Below, piece by piece: positions 43,425-52,352 of a stretch of DNA of 64,000 bases (position 1 is its first letter; each line of letters starts with the position of its first letter). The stretch is from NCBI RefSeq assembly GCF_041902845.1, contig NZ_CP159486.1:2232001-2296000 (forward strand). Reading direction: 5' to 3'. The stretch comes from Limibacterium fermenti. GTDB lineage: Bacteria > Bacteroidota > Bacteroidia > Bacteroidales > Dysgonomonadaceae. Below the pieces are notes generated by a model. The model was not told the origin of the DNA. It saw only the letters and a program-made list of their open reading frames with translations, and did no database searches. Both the position numbers and the translations under genes were made by a program.

Positions 43425-44972
43425 ATGAAAAAACAAGTATTGGCAGCTATTTTTATCGCCATTCTATTAGGTGCAGAAGTGGCTTGTTCTTCCACAGAGA
43501 AAAGGAATAAAAATCAACGGATCCCTGATACCGTCACATTAACGAAAGAAACACTGAAAGATAAAATAAAAGGCGGATGGGCAGGAAAAACAATCGGTTG
43601 TACCTATGGAGGCCCCGTCGAGTTTCTTTATAACGGAACAATGATTCAGGATTACGTACCCATTATTTGGAATAAAGACAGAGTGAAATGGTATTATGAC
43701 AATTTCCCGGGCTTATATGATGATATATACGTGAACCTCACATTTGTAGAAGTTTTTGAGCGTTTGGGATTAGAAGCTCCGGCAGATTCTTTTGCGATTG
43801 CATTCGCACATGCTCCGTATCCGCTATGGCATGCCAATCAGGCCGCGCGCTACAATATCTTGCAAGGGCTGAGGCCTCCCGAATCCGGCCATTGGTTGAA
43901 TAATCCCCATGCGGATGATATCGATTTTCAAATTGAGGCCGATTTTGCCGGATTAATGTCTCCGGGAATGCCCAATACGGCTTCTCAGATTACTGATAAG
44001 ACAGGACATATCATGAATCACGGAGACGGATGGTATGGCGGCGTATTTGTAGCCGCTTTATACTCATTGGCTTTTATTTCGGACGATATGGAATTTGTCG
44101 TGAAAGAAGCATTAAAAACGATTCCTCCAGAAAGTTCTTTTTATCAATGCGTGAATGACGCAATCAGTTGGTACGAGGAATTTCCGGACGATTGGAAAAG
44201 AAATTGGTTCGAATGTGAAAAGAAATGGAGTTCGGAGATAGGATGTCCCGACGGCGTATTTGTTCCTTTTAATATTGATGCCAAAATTAACAGCGCTTAT
44301 GTGGCAATAGGCCTTTTGTACGGAAAGAAAGATTTTTTTAAAACGATTGATATCGCAGCTCGTTGCGGACAGGACTCTGATTGCAATGCGGCGACTGTTG
44401 CAGGCGTATTGGGTACAATGATAGGCTATAGCCAAATCCCCGAAAAATGGAAAGAAAGTTTATACGAAATAGAAGACCGGGACTTTGAATATACCGATAT
44501 TTCATTGAATGATATCTACGAAATCGGTTTTAAACATGCATTACTTGTCGTAGAACAACAAGAAGGCAAAACAGATGGAGATCAAGTCATAATCAATTGT
44601 CAGCAACCGACTGCGGTAGCTTATGAAAAATCATTCGAAGGACATTTTCCTATAGAGAAAAAACCCGTTAACCAAACCATTTCGGAAGGCTTCAGTGTGA
44701 ATTTCGAGGGAATCGGAATCGTTTTAAAAGGATCGGTGCAATGTGCCGATGCTAACTATATTGCACAAGTGGAAATGTACATAGATAATGTATTGGCCGA
44801 GACAGCTGAACTACCGGTATCGTCGTCGAATGCACGCCGGGTTGATTTATTCTGGCAATATCAATTACCGATGGGTGAACATACCCTCACATTCAAATGG
44901 CTCAATCCGAGATCCGATGCTCAGGTTACCGCAACGGAAGCGATAATCTATTCAAATAACCCCTCCAGATAA
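43425..44972 (+). CDS. ADP-ribosylglycohydrolase-family lipoprotein
   Basis: A 515-residue lipoprotein (signal to EVAC, Cys21). The ADP-ribosylglycohydrolase fold has KGGWAGKTIGCTYGGPVEF (~50), LYDDIYVNLTFVEVFE with the first metal acids (~98) and CGQDSDCNAATVAGVLG with the D-x-D metal pair (~330). A C-terminal ~110-residue beta-sandwich follows (GFSVNFEGIGIVLKG...). This family cuts N- or O-linked ADP-ribose or related ribosides. A homologue is part of Bacteroides ribose-utilization (rus) loci. The frame is open upstream to 43335 inside the previous gene. ATG 43425, 19 bp after that stop, starts the signal peptide and is chosen. Confidence 0.9.
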   Translation: MKKQVLAAIFIAILLGAEVACSSTEKRNKNQRIPDTVTLTKETLKDKIKGGWAGKTIGCTYGGPVEFLYNGTMIQDYVPIIWNKDRVKWYYDNFPGLYDDIYVNLTFVEVFERLGLEAPADSFAIAFAHAPYPLWHANQAARYNILQGLRPPESGHWLNNPHADDIDFQIEADFAGLMSPGMPNTASQITDKTGHIMNHGDGWYGGVFVAALYSLAFISDDMEFVVKEALKTIPPESSFYQCVNDAISWYEEFPDDWKRNWFECEKKWSSEIGCPDGVFVPFNIDAKINSAYVAIGLLYGKKDFFKTIDIAARCGQDSDCNAATVAGVLGTMIGYSQIPEKWKESLYEIEDRDFEYTDISLNDIYEIGFKHALLVVEQQEGKTDGDQVIINCQQPTAVAYEKSFEGHFPIEKKPVNQTISEGFSVNFEGIGIVLKGSVQCADANYIAQVEMYIDNVLAETAELPVSSSNARRVDLFWQYQLPMGEHTLTFKWLNPRSDAQVTATEAIIYSNNPSR

Positions 44973-45000
44973 ACATTCAAATACGAGAATAAACAGATAT

Positions 45001-45927
45001 ATGCAAAAAATATTAGTTGTAGGAAGTTCCAATATTGATTTAGTAATTCACACGAAAAAACTACCCAAGCCCGGTGAAACGGTAATAGGCAACAAGTTTC
45101 TTAAAAATCCCGGAGGAAAAGGCGCTAATCAAGCTGTTGCAGCGGCGCGTTTAGGAGGGCAGGTCGCTTTTATTACGAAAGTGGGAAATGACGATTTCGG
45201 GAAAGAACTTACAGCGTTGTATCAGAAAGAAGGGATTGATTGCCAAGGGGTATTGATGAATAACTCTTCGTCAACCGGCGTAGCTCTAATTAATGTCGAC
45301 AAACAGGGCGAGAATTCGATTACAGTGGCTTCCGGAGCCAACAAGCATTTATCAGTGGAAGATATCATGAACTTGTCATCTTTAATAGATGAGAGCGATA
45401 TTATATTAATGCAATTGGAAGTTCCAATTGAAACAGTAGAGTATATTATCGACTATGCCGGAAACAGCGGGAAAAAAATCATTCTTAATCCGGCACCCGC
45501 TCATCAGATATCCGATAAAGCCCTGCCTAAACTTTTTGCTATCACCCCGAATGAAACTGAAATCGAATACCTGACCGGGATTCGTGTTCAAAGCGAAGAA
45601 TCGGCGGCACAGGGAGCCGCTACGATGATAAAAAAAGGAGTGGAAAATGTTATTATTACCCTTGGGGCAAAAGGCGCTTATTTTATGAATGAAAATGAGC
45701 ATTTATTAATTCCGGCTCCAAAAGTGAAAGCAATTGATACGACTGCTGCCGGAGATATATTCAACGGAGCATTCGTTGTTGCATTAGCCAACGGCAAAAG
45801 TATAAAAGAATCCGTTGAATATGCTTGCCTAGTAAGCAGCCTTTCGGTTACGCGGTTGGGTGCACAAAACTCTGCACCTTATCAACACGAAATTGAAAAT
45901 ATAATAGGAAAAGAGCATTCAAAGTAA
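45001..45927 (+). CDS. rbsK: Ribokinase
   Basis: A 308-residue PfkB-family kinase that phosphorylates ribose at O5. Signatures are VVGSSNIDLVIHTKKLPKPGETV (~5; key part GSSNIDL), NPGGKGANQAVAAARLG (~37-53), ITPNETEIEYLTG (~181) and the anion-hole/catalytic DTTAAGDIFNGAFVVAL with catalytic Asp (~246-262). The GGKGANQA and TAAGD context is typical of RbsK rather than fructokinase or adenosine kinase. It is cytosolic and follows the secreted ADP-ribosylglycohydrolase gene, which supports ribose as the final monosaccharide. Confidence 0.93.
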   Translation: MQKILVVGSSNIDLVIHTKKLPKPGETVIGNKFLKNPGGKGANQAVAAARLGGQVAFITKVGNDDFGKELTALYQKEGIDCQGVLMNNSSSTGVALINVDKQGENSITVASGANKHLSVEDIMNLSSLIDESDIILMQLEVPIETVEYIIDYAGNSGKKIILNPAPAHQISDKALPKLFAITPNETEIEYLTGIRVQSEESAAQGAATMIKKGVENVIITLGAKGAYFMNENEHLLIPAPKVKAIDTTAAGDIFNGAFVVALANGKSIKESVEYACLVSSLSVTRLGAQNSAPYQHEIENIIGKEHSK

Positions 45928-45956
45928 ACCAAATGTATTAATCTAAAATAAATCAT

Positions 45957-46967
45957 ATGTTTATCGTACAAAATTATCCGTTCGCCGTGTTGCTTTGCGT
46001 TATCACCATGCTATGCTGGGGATCGTGGGGCAATACGCAGAAATTAGCCGCCAAAACGTGGCGGTACGAATTGTTCTATTGGGACTATGTCATCGGTATC
46101 GTACTGCTCTCGCTCATCTCCGGGTTTACGTTAGGAACCTTCGGAGACCAGGGTCGTAGCTTTACCGACGATATTGTCCAGGTTAGCTCCAATAATTTTT
46201 GGAGTGCATTTCTGGGCGGCATTATTTTTAATGCTTCCAATATCTTGCTTTCCGCTTCGATATCACTTGCGGGAATGTCGGTCGCTTTTCCGATAGGCGT
46301 CGGACTCGCACTCGTATTAGGAGTATTCATCAATTACTTGGGCGCTCCCAAAGGTGACCCTGTTATTCTTTTTCTCGGCGTGGCCCTCATTGTCATTGCT
46401 GTCATATTGAATGGGATCGCTTCGGGGAAAAAGAGTTCGGGAACGGAGGAAAGCAAGACGAAAAAGAAGGGTATCATCATCGCCATTTGTGCGGGAATCC
46501 TCATGTCTTTCTTTTACCGGTTTGTCGCTTCGGCAATGGATTTGAATAATCTGGAGAATCCGACACCGGGCATGCTGACACCTTACGGCGCATTTTTTAT
46601 CTTCTCGTTAGGTATTTTGGGCAGTAATTTTATCTTCAATACGTTTGTAATGAGGAAGCCCTTCTTGGGAGAACCGGTAAGTTATTCCCGGTACTTTAAA
46701 GGCAGTCTGAAAACACATTCGGTAGGAATACTCGGAGGGGTTATTTGGGGAATAGGGACATCACTCAGTTACATTGCGGCGGGAAAAGCCGGCCCGGCCA
46801 TATCGTATGCTTTGGGACAAGGCGCGCCGATGATTGCCGCTTTATGGGGTGTATTTATATGGAAGGAATTTAAGGGATCGCCTAAGAGTGTCAATCAACT
46901 GCTTATCGGGATGTTTATTCTGTTTATTACCGGATTAGCATTGATTGTCGCCTCGGGCGGAAATTGA
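45957..46967 (+). CDS. GRP/RhaT-like sugar permease (putative ribose transporter)
   Basis: A 336-residue inner-membrane protein with ten predicted TM helices of the drug/metabolite-transporter-like GRP (glucose/ribose porter) family: MLCWGSWGNTQKLAAKTWRYELFYWDYVIG (key part WGSWGNTQK) at the N-terminus, ISLAGMSVAFPIGVGLALVLG (~110; key AFPIG), GLSYIAAG-like TSLSYIAAGKAGPAISYALGQ (key GPAISYALGQG) and the C-terminal ELKG-like FKGSPKSVNQL. It likely brings free ribose into the cytosol for the adjacent ribokinase. A strong terminator lies 25 bp downstream, ending the PUL. Confidence 0.87.
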   Translation: MFIVQNYPFAVLLCVITMLCWGSWGNTQKLAAKTWRYELFYWDYVIGIVLLSLISGFTLGTFGDQGRSFTDDIVQVSSNNFWSAFLGGIIFNASNILLSASISLAGMSVAFPIGVGLALVLGVFINYLGAPKGDPVILFLGVALIVIAVILNGIASGKKSSGTEESKTKKKGIIIAICAGILMSFFYRFVASAMDLNNLENPTPGMLTPYGAFFIFSLGILGSNFIFNTFVMRKPFLGEPVSYSRYFKGSLKTHSVGILGGVIWGIGTSLSYIAAGKAGPAISYALGQGAPMIAALWGVFIWKEFKGSPKSVNQLLIGMFILFITGLALIVASGGN

Positions 46968-46991
46968 AAAGGATAGATAATGTATTGACAA

Positions 46992-47038
46992 AAAAAGCGT
47001 ATGGACTTCGTTATCTATTCGAGTGCCATACGCTTTTT
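46992..47038. terminator. Bidirectional terminator at the PUL 3' end
   Basis: Perfect 13-bp arms AAAAAGCGTATGG (46992-47004) and CCATACGCTTTTT (47026-47038) with flanking A- and T-runs serve both the transporter gene and the convergent Rpn-like gene. Confidence 0.9.
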
Positions 47039-47053
47039 CTATTTATTTTAATA

Positions 47054-47065
47054 GAAAACGTTTTC
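47054..47065. promoter_or_regulatory. LacI-operator-like palindrome at the PUL boundary
   Basis: GAAAACGTTTTC is a perfect 12-bp palindrome. On the minus strand the wider site reads GCGAAAACGTTT, identical over 12 nt to the operator at 31881-31892. It sits between convergent genes, so a direct promoter role is unlikely. Confidence 0.4.
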
Positions 47066-47069
47066 GCCG

Positions 47070-47906
47070 CTACAGTTTTTCTATCGCATCCATAGAAAGA
47101 TCCGTCAATCGGGCAATGACGCCAACCGAAAGACCTTCCGCTTTCATTTTTCGGGCAATTTCGATTTGCTTGTTCTCTTCACCTTCCTTTCGACCTTCTT
47201 TTTTAGCGGAATCAATCGTATTTACGTAGTCACGATAGACTTTAATGCTTTCGTCATACCTTTCACGCTCTTCCGTATCCAAAGAAGCTAAGTCCACCGT
47301 TTTTTCCAGTTTCTTAAAGACCTTCTTGTGATCTTTGAAAGGGATTGATTTTAATATTTCCATATTTTTAAGTGTATAAATCCATTTATCAAAATTCGTA
47401 TCGCATTCGTCTTCCTGCTTAGTAAAAGAAGGAAGTTCGATGAAAATAAAACGCAATTTATCACTGAATTGTTCATGTGTTTCACGGTCGGCAAGGATAA
47501 CATTTGTACGCAATTTATGCGGTATGCTGTTTAACCGGAAGTTCATAAAAAAGACTCCGTAAACCGCCTTAACATCAAAATGCCATTCTCCTCCTGCACT
47601 CCCTTGGCGGGTAATAATGTGGGAAAGATAAAAAAGCGCCCGTTCGCGAAAATAGGTTTGATAACCGTTCTGCATTTCCACAATGAAATTAGTTCCATTG
47701 CTGTCGGTACAGTAAATATCATAAATTGCACCACGAAAGCCCTTAAACACCGGCAAAATCTCCTTATCCATGAAGGTAATGTCCGTTATTATTCTCTCAT
47801 TTACCAAAAGATCATTCAGAAAATCGATCAACAAATCTTTGGTATCCTCTTGCCCGAAGATTCTTTTGAATCCCACATCAGAAAAAGGATTGATAAACCG
47901 TTCCAT
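47070..47906 (-). CDS. Rpn/PD-(D/E)XK nuclease-family putative transposase
   Basis: About 278 residues from ATG 47906 (MERFINPFSDVGFKRIFGQ), the classic opening of the PDDEXK nuclease-family transposase group (PF12784, Rpn-like). It has the core DIYCTDSNGTNFIVEMQNG (D...E-x-Q, ~70-90), then RALFYLSHIITRQ, YGVFFMNFRL and a charged C-terminal helix (KKEGRKEGEENKQIEIARKMK). These widely scattered genes promote recombination in E. coli and occur in many copies in Bacteroidales without terminal repeats. A longer frame to 47960 exists but adds unrelated residues. No inverted repeats of an insertion sequence were seen around it. Confidence 0.88.
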   Translation of the reverse strand: MERFINPFSDVGFKRIFGQEDTKDLLIDFLNDLLVNERIITDITFMDKEILPVFKGFRGAIYDIYCTDSNGTNFIVEMQNGYQTYFRERALFYLSHIITRQGSAGGEWHFDVKAVYGVFFMNFRLNSIPHKLRTNVILADRETHEQFSDKLRFIFIELPSFTKQEDECDTNFDKWIYTLKNMEILKSIPFKDHKKVFKKLEKTVDLASLDTEERERYDESIKVYRDYVNTIDSAKKEGRKEGEENKQIEIARKMKAEGLSVGVIARLTDLSMDAIEKL

Positions 47907-47984
47907 GTCTTCAGTATTTATATACAGCACAAAGATATGGCTTTCCCATATCTTTTCCAATTTAATATTATCCTTTTAGGTACC

Positions 47985-48656
47985 TTAATGTTCGGGGTTA
48001 ACCTCTTCTTCATTTTCATCCTCTTCTTCCTCCCACTCCACGGGCGGTTTCTGCGGGCCGTGACGGCGGAAGACAAACGCAATAATAAGCCCTGCAAACG
48101 CTCCGGAAAGATGCCCTTCCCACGACAAGTCGGCATCGACATATTCGGCAAACGGGAACATGCTCCAAACCATGCTTCCATAAATGAATGCAATGACCAT
48201 CGATACGGCCACGAGTGGAATGTATTTACGGAAAAGACCGCTAAAGAAAAGAAAAAACACCAAGGCAAATACCAATCCGCTCGCGCCGACATGATAGGCT
48301 TGCCGGCCTATTAACCAGGTGAAAAATCCGCTTAACAACCACAGCGAAAGCAACGAACGAAAAGCGATTTTATTGTAAAAATAAAACAGGAACCCTATTA
48401 ACAACAGCAACGGCAGCAGATTAGAGAACAAATGGGACACGGACGAATGTACAAAAGGTGAAAATACGATGCCCGGCAATCCCCTCACCTCCCGCGGAAG
48501 AATGCCTTGTTGAAAAATCCCGAGAGAAAGCCCTTCCACCCGGCTCATTAAAAAAGCCAATCCGATAAGTACCACAATCACGATGGCCGGAAGCAACGCC
48601 AGCCACATCCGCTTTTTATCGATGTCTATTCCCGAAGATTGATGCATGCTATCCAT
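47985..48656 (-). CDS. Rhomboid-family intramembrane serine protease
   Basis: About 223 residues from ATG 48656 with six TM helices. The catalytic dyad is visible as VGASGLVFALVF (Ser, ~118) and WEGHLSGAFAGLI (His, ~182), and the family's HLFSNLLPLLLLIGFLFYF helix is present (~75). The protease cleaves TM segments of unknown partners in the inner membrane. The C-terminus is strongly acidic (EWEEEEDENEEE). The frame extends to a TTG at 48695. The internal ATG is preferred. Confidence 0.9.
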   Translation of the reverse strand: MDSMHQSSGIDIDKKRMWLALLPAIVIVVLIGLAFLMSRVEGLSLGIFQQGILPREVRGLPGIVFSPFVHSSVSHLFSNLLPLLLLIGFLFYFYNKIAFRSLLSLWLLSGFFTWLIGRQAYHVGASGLVFALVFFLFFSGLFRKYIPLVAVSMVIAFIYGSMVWSMFPFAEYVDADLSWEGHLSGAFAGLIIAFVFRRHGPQKPPVEWEEEEDENEEEVNPEH

Positions 48657-48815
48657 ACGCCCCTTACTTTTTATCCGGCTATATTCATCCGCCAACCCTC
48701 AAAAGCGGTTAGACGGACCGGATATCCCTATTTTACGCTATTTCCAAAACAAAAATACGAATAAATACGTTTTATTCCTACACAAGAAGTAAAATGTGAA
48801 ATTATCGGAATTTTA

Positions 48816-48847
48816 TTTGTGCAATAATTTCTTAATTGCTACCTTGC
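48816..48847 (+). promoter_or_regulatory. Candidate promoter of the glycogen cluster
   Basis: TTTG at 48816-48819, a 20-bp spacer and TACCTTGC at 48840-48847. The -7 box keeps TAnnTT but loses the final TG of the consensus. It lies about 46 bp before the debranching-enzyme ATG. Confidence 0.5.
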
Positions 48848-48893
48848 GGAAACATTTGATATTACACACATGAATTACTAATTCCATTTAGCG

Positions 48894-50837
48894 ATGAGTT
48901 ATCTGAAATTCGATAAAGATCTGATGATCAATCTGGAGTACTCCCTTTACCGAAACGTATTGAGGACAAACCGCCGAGGCGCTTACCAAAACACCTCCAT
49001 CTCCGGGTGTAACACCACCAAATACCAAGGACTCTTAGTCATGCCGGCGCCTTATTTAGATGACGAAAACCATCTGATTTTATCGTCGTTCGACGAAACG
49101 GTCATTCAGCATGGAGCGGAATTTAACTTGGGCATCCACAAATATTCGGGCGACAACTATAGTCCCAAAGGCCATAAATACATCCGGGAATTTAATTGCG
49201 ACAGCGTTCCGAAAACCATCTATCGTGTGGGAGGGGTGGTCTTATCGAAAGAAATTATGTTCTCTTCGAAAGAAAACCGCCTCATGATCCGCTATACGCT
49301 GATGGACGCCCACTCGCCCACGACCATCCGCTTTAAGCCTTTTCTGGCTTTCCGCAAAGCTTCGGAACTGACCAAAGAAAACGATCAGGTCGACCGTTCT
49401 TATCGCGAGGTGGAAAACGGCATCAGTACCTGCATGTATCCGGGCTACCCCGAGTTGTTCATGCAGTTCACCAAGAAGCCCTCTTTTGTGTACCACCCCG
49501 ACTGGTACCGGGGAATAGAATACTTACAGGATATGCAGATGGGTGACACTTACCAGGAAGACCTGTACGTGCCGGGGTATTTCGAGATGGATATTCAAAA
49601 AGACGAAGAGATTATTTTCTCTGCCGGAGATATATTCGTTGACACGGGCTCATTGAAAAAAGAATTCGATTTTGAGATTCACAAACGAACGCTGCGATCG
49701 AGTTTCTATAATTGCTTGAAAAATTCGAGCCATCAGTTTTATTATATTCCCAAAAACAACGAAAACTATCTGTTGGCGGGTTATCCATGGTTTAAAGTGC
49801 GGGCGCGCGACCAGTTTATTTCGCTTCCGGGATGCACCTTGTCGGTAGACCGCCCCGACGATTTCGAAAAGATTATGGATACGGCGATCCCGCATTTGGA
49901 AGACTTCATGCACGACCGCCCGCTGAAGAATAATATAAAGCAAATAGAAGACCCGGATGTGCTGCTGTGGGTAATCTGGGCTTTACAACAATATTGGAAA
50001 GAACGGAAAGAGCCTTTCCTGAATACATACGCGACCTTTTTGTTTTCGGCGATGGAATACCTTCGGGGGAGTATGCACCCCAATCTGGCGGTGGACGGAA
50101 CAACCGGATTGGTTTCGACTTACGGCCGTGAAACGGCTGTCAGTTGGATGAATGCGACCATCGACGGCCGTCCCGTCGTTCCCCGTTCGGGATATTTGGT
50201 GGAATTTAACGCTTTGTGGTATAATGCGGTGATGTTTACGCATGAAATAGCCGAACAGACCAACAACCGTGCGCTGGCCGATACGCTCGAAGATGCGGGC
50301 GAGCAAATACGAAAATCGTTTTTGGACGTGTTTATGAACGATGCCGGCTATTTGTATGATTATGTCGACGGATATTATGCCGACTGGAGCGTACGCCCGA
50401 ACATGATTTTTGCGGTTTCGCTCGACTATTCGCCGTTGGAAAGGCGTCAAAAGAAATCGGTGATTGACTATGTCACCAAGGAACTCCTGACTAACTGCGG
50501 GATACGTTCGTTAAGTCCCAAGAGCGAAAAGTTTCGTCCGCATTACACGGGCTCTATCGATGATAAGAAGTTGGCCTATTTCAACGGAATGGCTTTTCCT
50601 TGGCTGCTGGGGCCGTATATAGAGGCCTATCTGAAAGTCTTCCACATGAGCGGACTGTCGCTTGCCGATCGCATCATGGTGAATATGGAGGACGAAATGC
50701 AGAATGATTGCATCGGGAGCATCTCGGAGTTATACGATTCCAATCCGCCTTTTACGGGACGCGGCGGATACTCGTTCGCCATGAGCGTGGCGGAGTTGTT
50801 ACGGGCGCAACGGCTTATGAAGAACGATGAGGGATGA
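48894..50837 (+). CDS. Glycogen debranching enzyme (amylo-alpha-1,6-glucosidase family)
   Basis: A 647-residue cytosolic enzyme with an N-terminal beta-sandwich (NRRGAYQNTSISGCNTTKYQGLLV, ~26-49; key GAYQNTSISGCNTTKYQG) and a C-terminal (alpha/alpha)6 GDE_C barrel of GH133 type (~290-640). The barrel has GYPWFKVRARDQFISLPG (~298), STYGRETAVSWMNATIDGRPV (~410; key WMNATIDG) and NALWYNAV (~447). It hydrolyses or shifts alpha-1,6 branches of glycogen. It forms a conserved Bacteroidetes cluster with the following GT4 synthase and GH57 enzyme, separated from them here by a long heptamer array. Confidence 0.93.
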   Translation: MSYLKFDKDLMINLEYSLYRNVLRTNRRGAYQNTSISGCNTTKYQGLLVMPAPYLDDENHLILSSFDETVIQHGAEFNLGIHKYSGDNYSPKGHKYIREFNCDSVPKTIYRVGGVVLSKEIMFSSKENRLMIRYTLMDAHSPTTIRFKPFLAFRKASELTKENDQVDRSYREVENGISTCMYPGYPELFMQFTKKPSFVYHPDWYRGIEYLQDMQMGDTYQEDLYVPGYFEMDIQKDEEIIFSAGDIFVDTGSLKKEFDFEIHKRTLRSSFYNCLKNSSHQFYYIPKNNENYLLAGYPWFKVRARDQFISLPGCTLSVDRPDDFEKIMDTAIPHLEDFMHDRPLKNNIKQIEDPDVLLWVIWALQQYWKERKEPFLNTYATFLFSAMEYLRGSMHPNLAVDGTTGLVSTYGRETAVSWMNATIDGRPVVPRSGYLVEFNALWYNAVMFTHEIAEQTNNRALADTLEDAGEQIRKSFLDVFMNDAGYLYDYVDGYYADWSVRPNMIFAVSLDYSPLERRQKKSVIDYVTKELLTNCGIRSLSPKSEKFRPHYTGSIDDKKLAYFNGMAFPWLLGPYIEAYLKVFHMSGLSLADRIMVNMEDEMQNDCIGSISELYDSNPPFTGRGGYSFAMSVAELLRAQRLMKNDEG

Positions 50838-51049
50838 GGGATGAACGATGAGGGATGAACGATGAGGGATGAACGATGAACGATTGTCTCCCGTCTTTAG
50901 ACATTCGACATTCGATCTTAGACTTGTCATTTGTAATTTGTAATTTATAATTTGTCATTCGTAATTTGTCATTTGTCATTTGTAATTCGTAATTTGTATT
51001 TTGTCATTTGTAATTTGTAATTTGTAATTTGTAATTTGTAATTAATATA
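50823..51049. repeat. Composite heptanucleotide element (left inverted copy)
   Basis: About 32 consecutive 7-nt units. The left part has GATGAGG/GATGAAC units, the middle has GATTGTC-, TTTAGAC- and ATTCGAC-type units, and the right part has TCATTTG and TAATTTG units, all in one 7-nt phase. The same succession occurs inverted at 57452-57678. It ends 4 bp before the ATG of the GT4 gene and forms its leader. Confidence 0.92.
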
Positions 51050-51053
51050 AAGG

Positions 51054-52316
51054 ATGAGGGCATTAATGTTTGGTTGGGAATTTCCACCGCATATTTTGGG
51101 AGGACTTGGGACGGCCAGTTACGGGCTGACCAAGGGAATGGCGAAGCAAAACGATATGGAAATCCTTTTCGTAATCCCCAAACCGTGGGGCGACGAGGAT
51201 CAGAGTTTCCTGACCATGATCGGCGCGAACAATACCCCCGTGGTTTGGCGCGACGTACCGTGGGAAACGGCCAAATCGAGGCTTGAAAAATGTATGGACC
51301 CGCAGGAGTACTATCATTTGCGCGATCATATTTATGCCGACTTCAACTATATGCACACTAACGAGCTGGGATGCATCGAGTTTTCGGGGCGTTATCCGAA
51401 TAACATCCTGGAAGAAACCAATAATTATTCCATTGTCGCCGGTGTGATCGCCCGCACTTACTCGTTCGATGTAATCCACGCCCACGATTGGCTCACCTAT
51501 CCGGCGGGACTGCATGCGAAGAGCGTTACGGGCAAACCGCTGGTCATCCACGTGCATGCGACGGAATTCGACCGTAGCCGGGGAAAACCCAATCCTGTGG
51601 TATACGGCATCGAAAAAGACGGCATGGACCACTGCGACCATATTATCTGCGTGAGCGACCTCACCCGCAAAACCGTCATCGAAAACTATCATCAACCTCA
51701 CTGGAAAGTAACCACGGTACACAATGCCGTGGAACCTCTCAGCCCCGAAATAGAAGCCCTCGAAAGGCTTTCGGGCGTACCGGAGAAGGTGGTCACGTTC
51801 CTCGGGCGTATAACCATGCAAAAAGGCCCGGAGTTTTTTGTCGATGCCGCCACGCAGGTACTAAGCAAGACCGACCACATTCGTTTCGTCATGGCCGGCA
51901 GCGGCGACATGATGGATCAGATGATCCGGCTGGTGGCCGACCGCGGCATTGCCGGCAAATTTCACTTCACGGGTTTTTTGCGCGGCCGGCAAGTGTATGA
52001 AATGCTCAAATCGAGCGATGTATATGTCATGCCTTCGGTATCGGAGCCGTTCGGCATATCGCCGCTCGAAGCCATGCAATGCGGCGTGCCGAGCATTATA
52101 TCGTATCAGTCGGGCTGCTCGGAAATTCTGCATAACGTGATAAAAACCAACTACTGGGACGTGGAGGCGATGGCCGATGCCATTTACTCGATATGCACCT
52201 ATCCGGCCATGGCGGAGTACCTGAAAGTGGAAGGTAAAAAAGAAATTGATACGATAACGTGGGAAGATGCGGGACGCAAGGTACGCGAGGTGTACGACCG
52301 CGTCGTCCACTCTTAA
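51054..52316 (+). CDS. GT4-family glycogen/starch synthase-like glycosyltransferase
   Basis: A 420-residue GT-B enzyme. The N-terminal donor/acceptor domain opens MFGWEFPPHILGGLGTASYG, typical for glycogen-synthase-like GT4/GT5 proteins. It has DVIHAHDWLTYPAGL (~141) and HATEFDRSRG (~165). The C-terminal domain has FLGRITMQKGPEFF (~245) and SEPFGISPLEAMQCGVPSI with the EX7E motif (~325). It probably extends alpha-1,4-glucan from ADP- or UDP-glucose. The RBS AAAGG lies before the ATG, just after the repeat array. The GH57 gene follows by 36 bp. Confidence 0.9.
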   Translation: MRALMFGWEFPPHILGGLGTASYGLTKGMAKQNDMEILFVIPKPWGDEDQSFLTMIGANNTPVVWRDVPWETAKSRLEKCMDPQEYYHLRDHIYADFNYMHTNELGCIEFSGRYPNNILEETNNYSIVAGVIARTYSFDVIHAHDWLTYPAGLHAKSVTGKPLVIHVHATEFDRSRGKPNPVVYGIEKDGMDHCDHIICVSDLTRKTVIENYHQPHWKVTTVHNAVEPLSPEIEALERLSGVPEKVVTFLGRITMQKGPEFFVDAATQVLSKTDHIRFVMAGSGDMMDQMIRLVADRGIAGKFHFTGFLRGRQVYEMLKSSDVYVMPSVSEPFGISPLEAMQCGVPSIISYQSGCSEILHNVIKTNYWDVEAMADAIYSICTYPAMAEYLKVEGKKEIDTITWEDAGRKVREVYDRVVHS

Positions 52317-52352
52317 AACGAAAACTAACACAACTCTATAACGAAGGATCAA

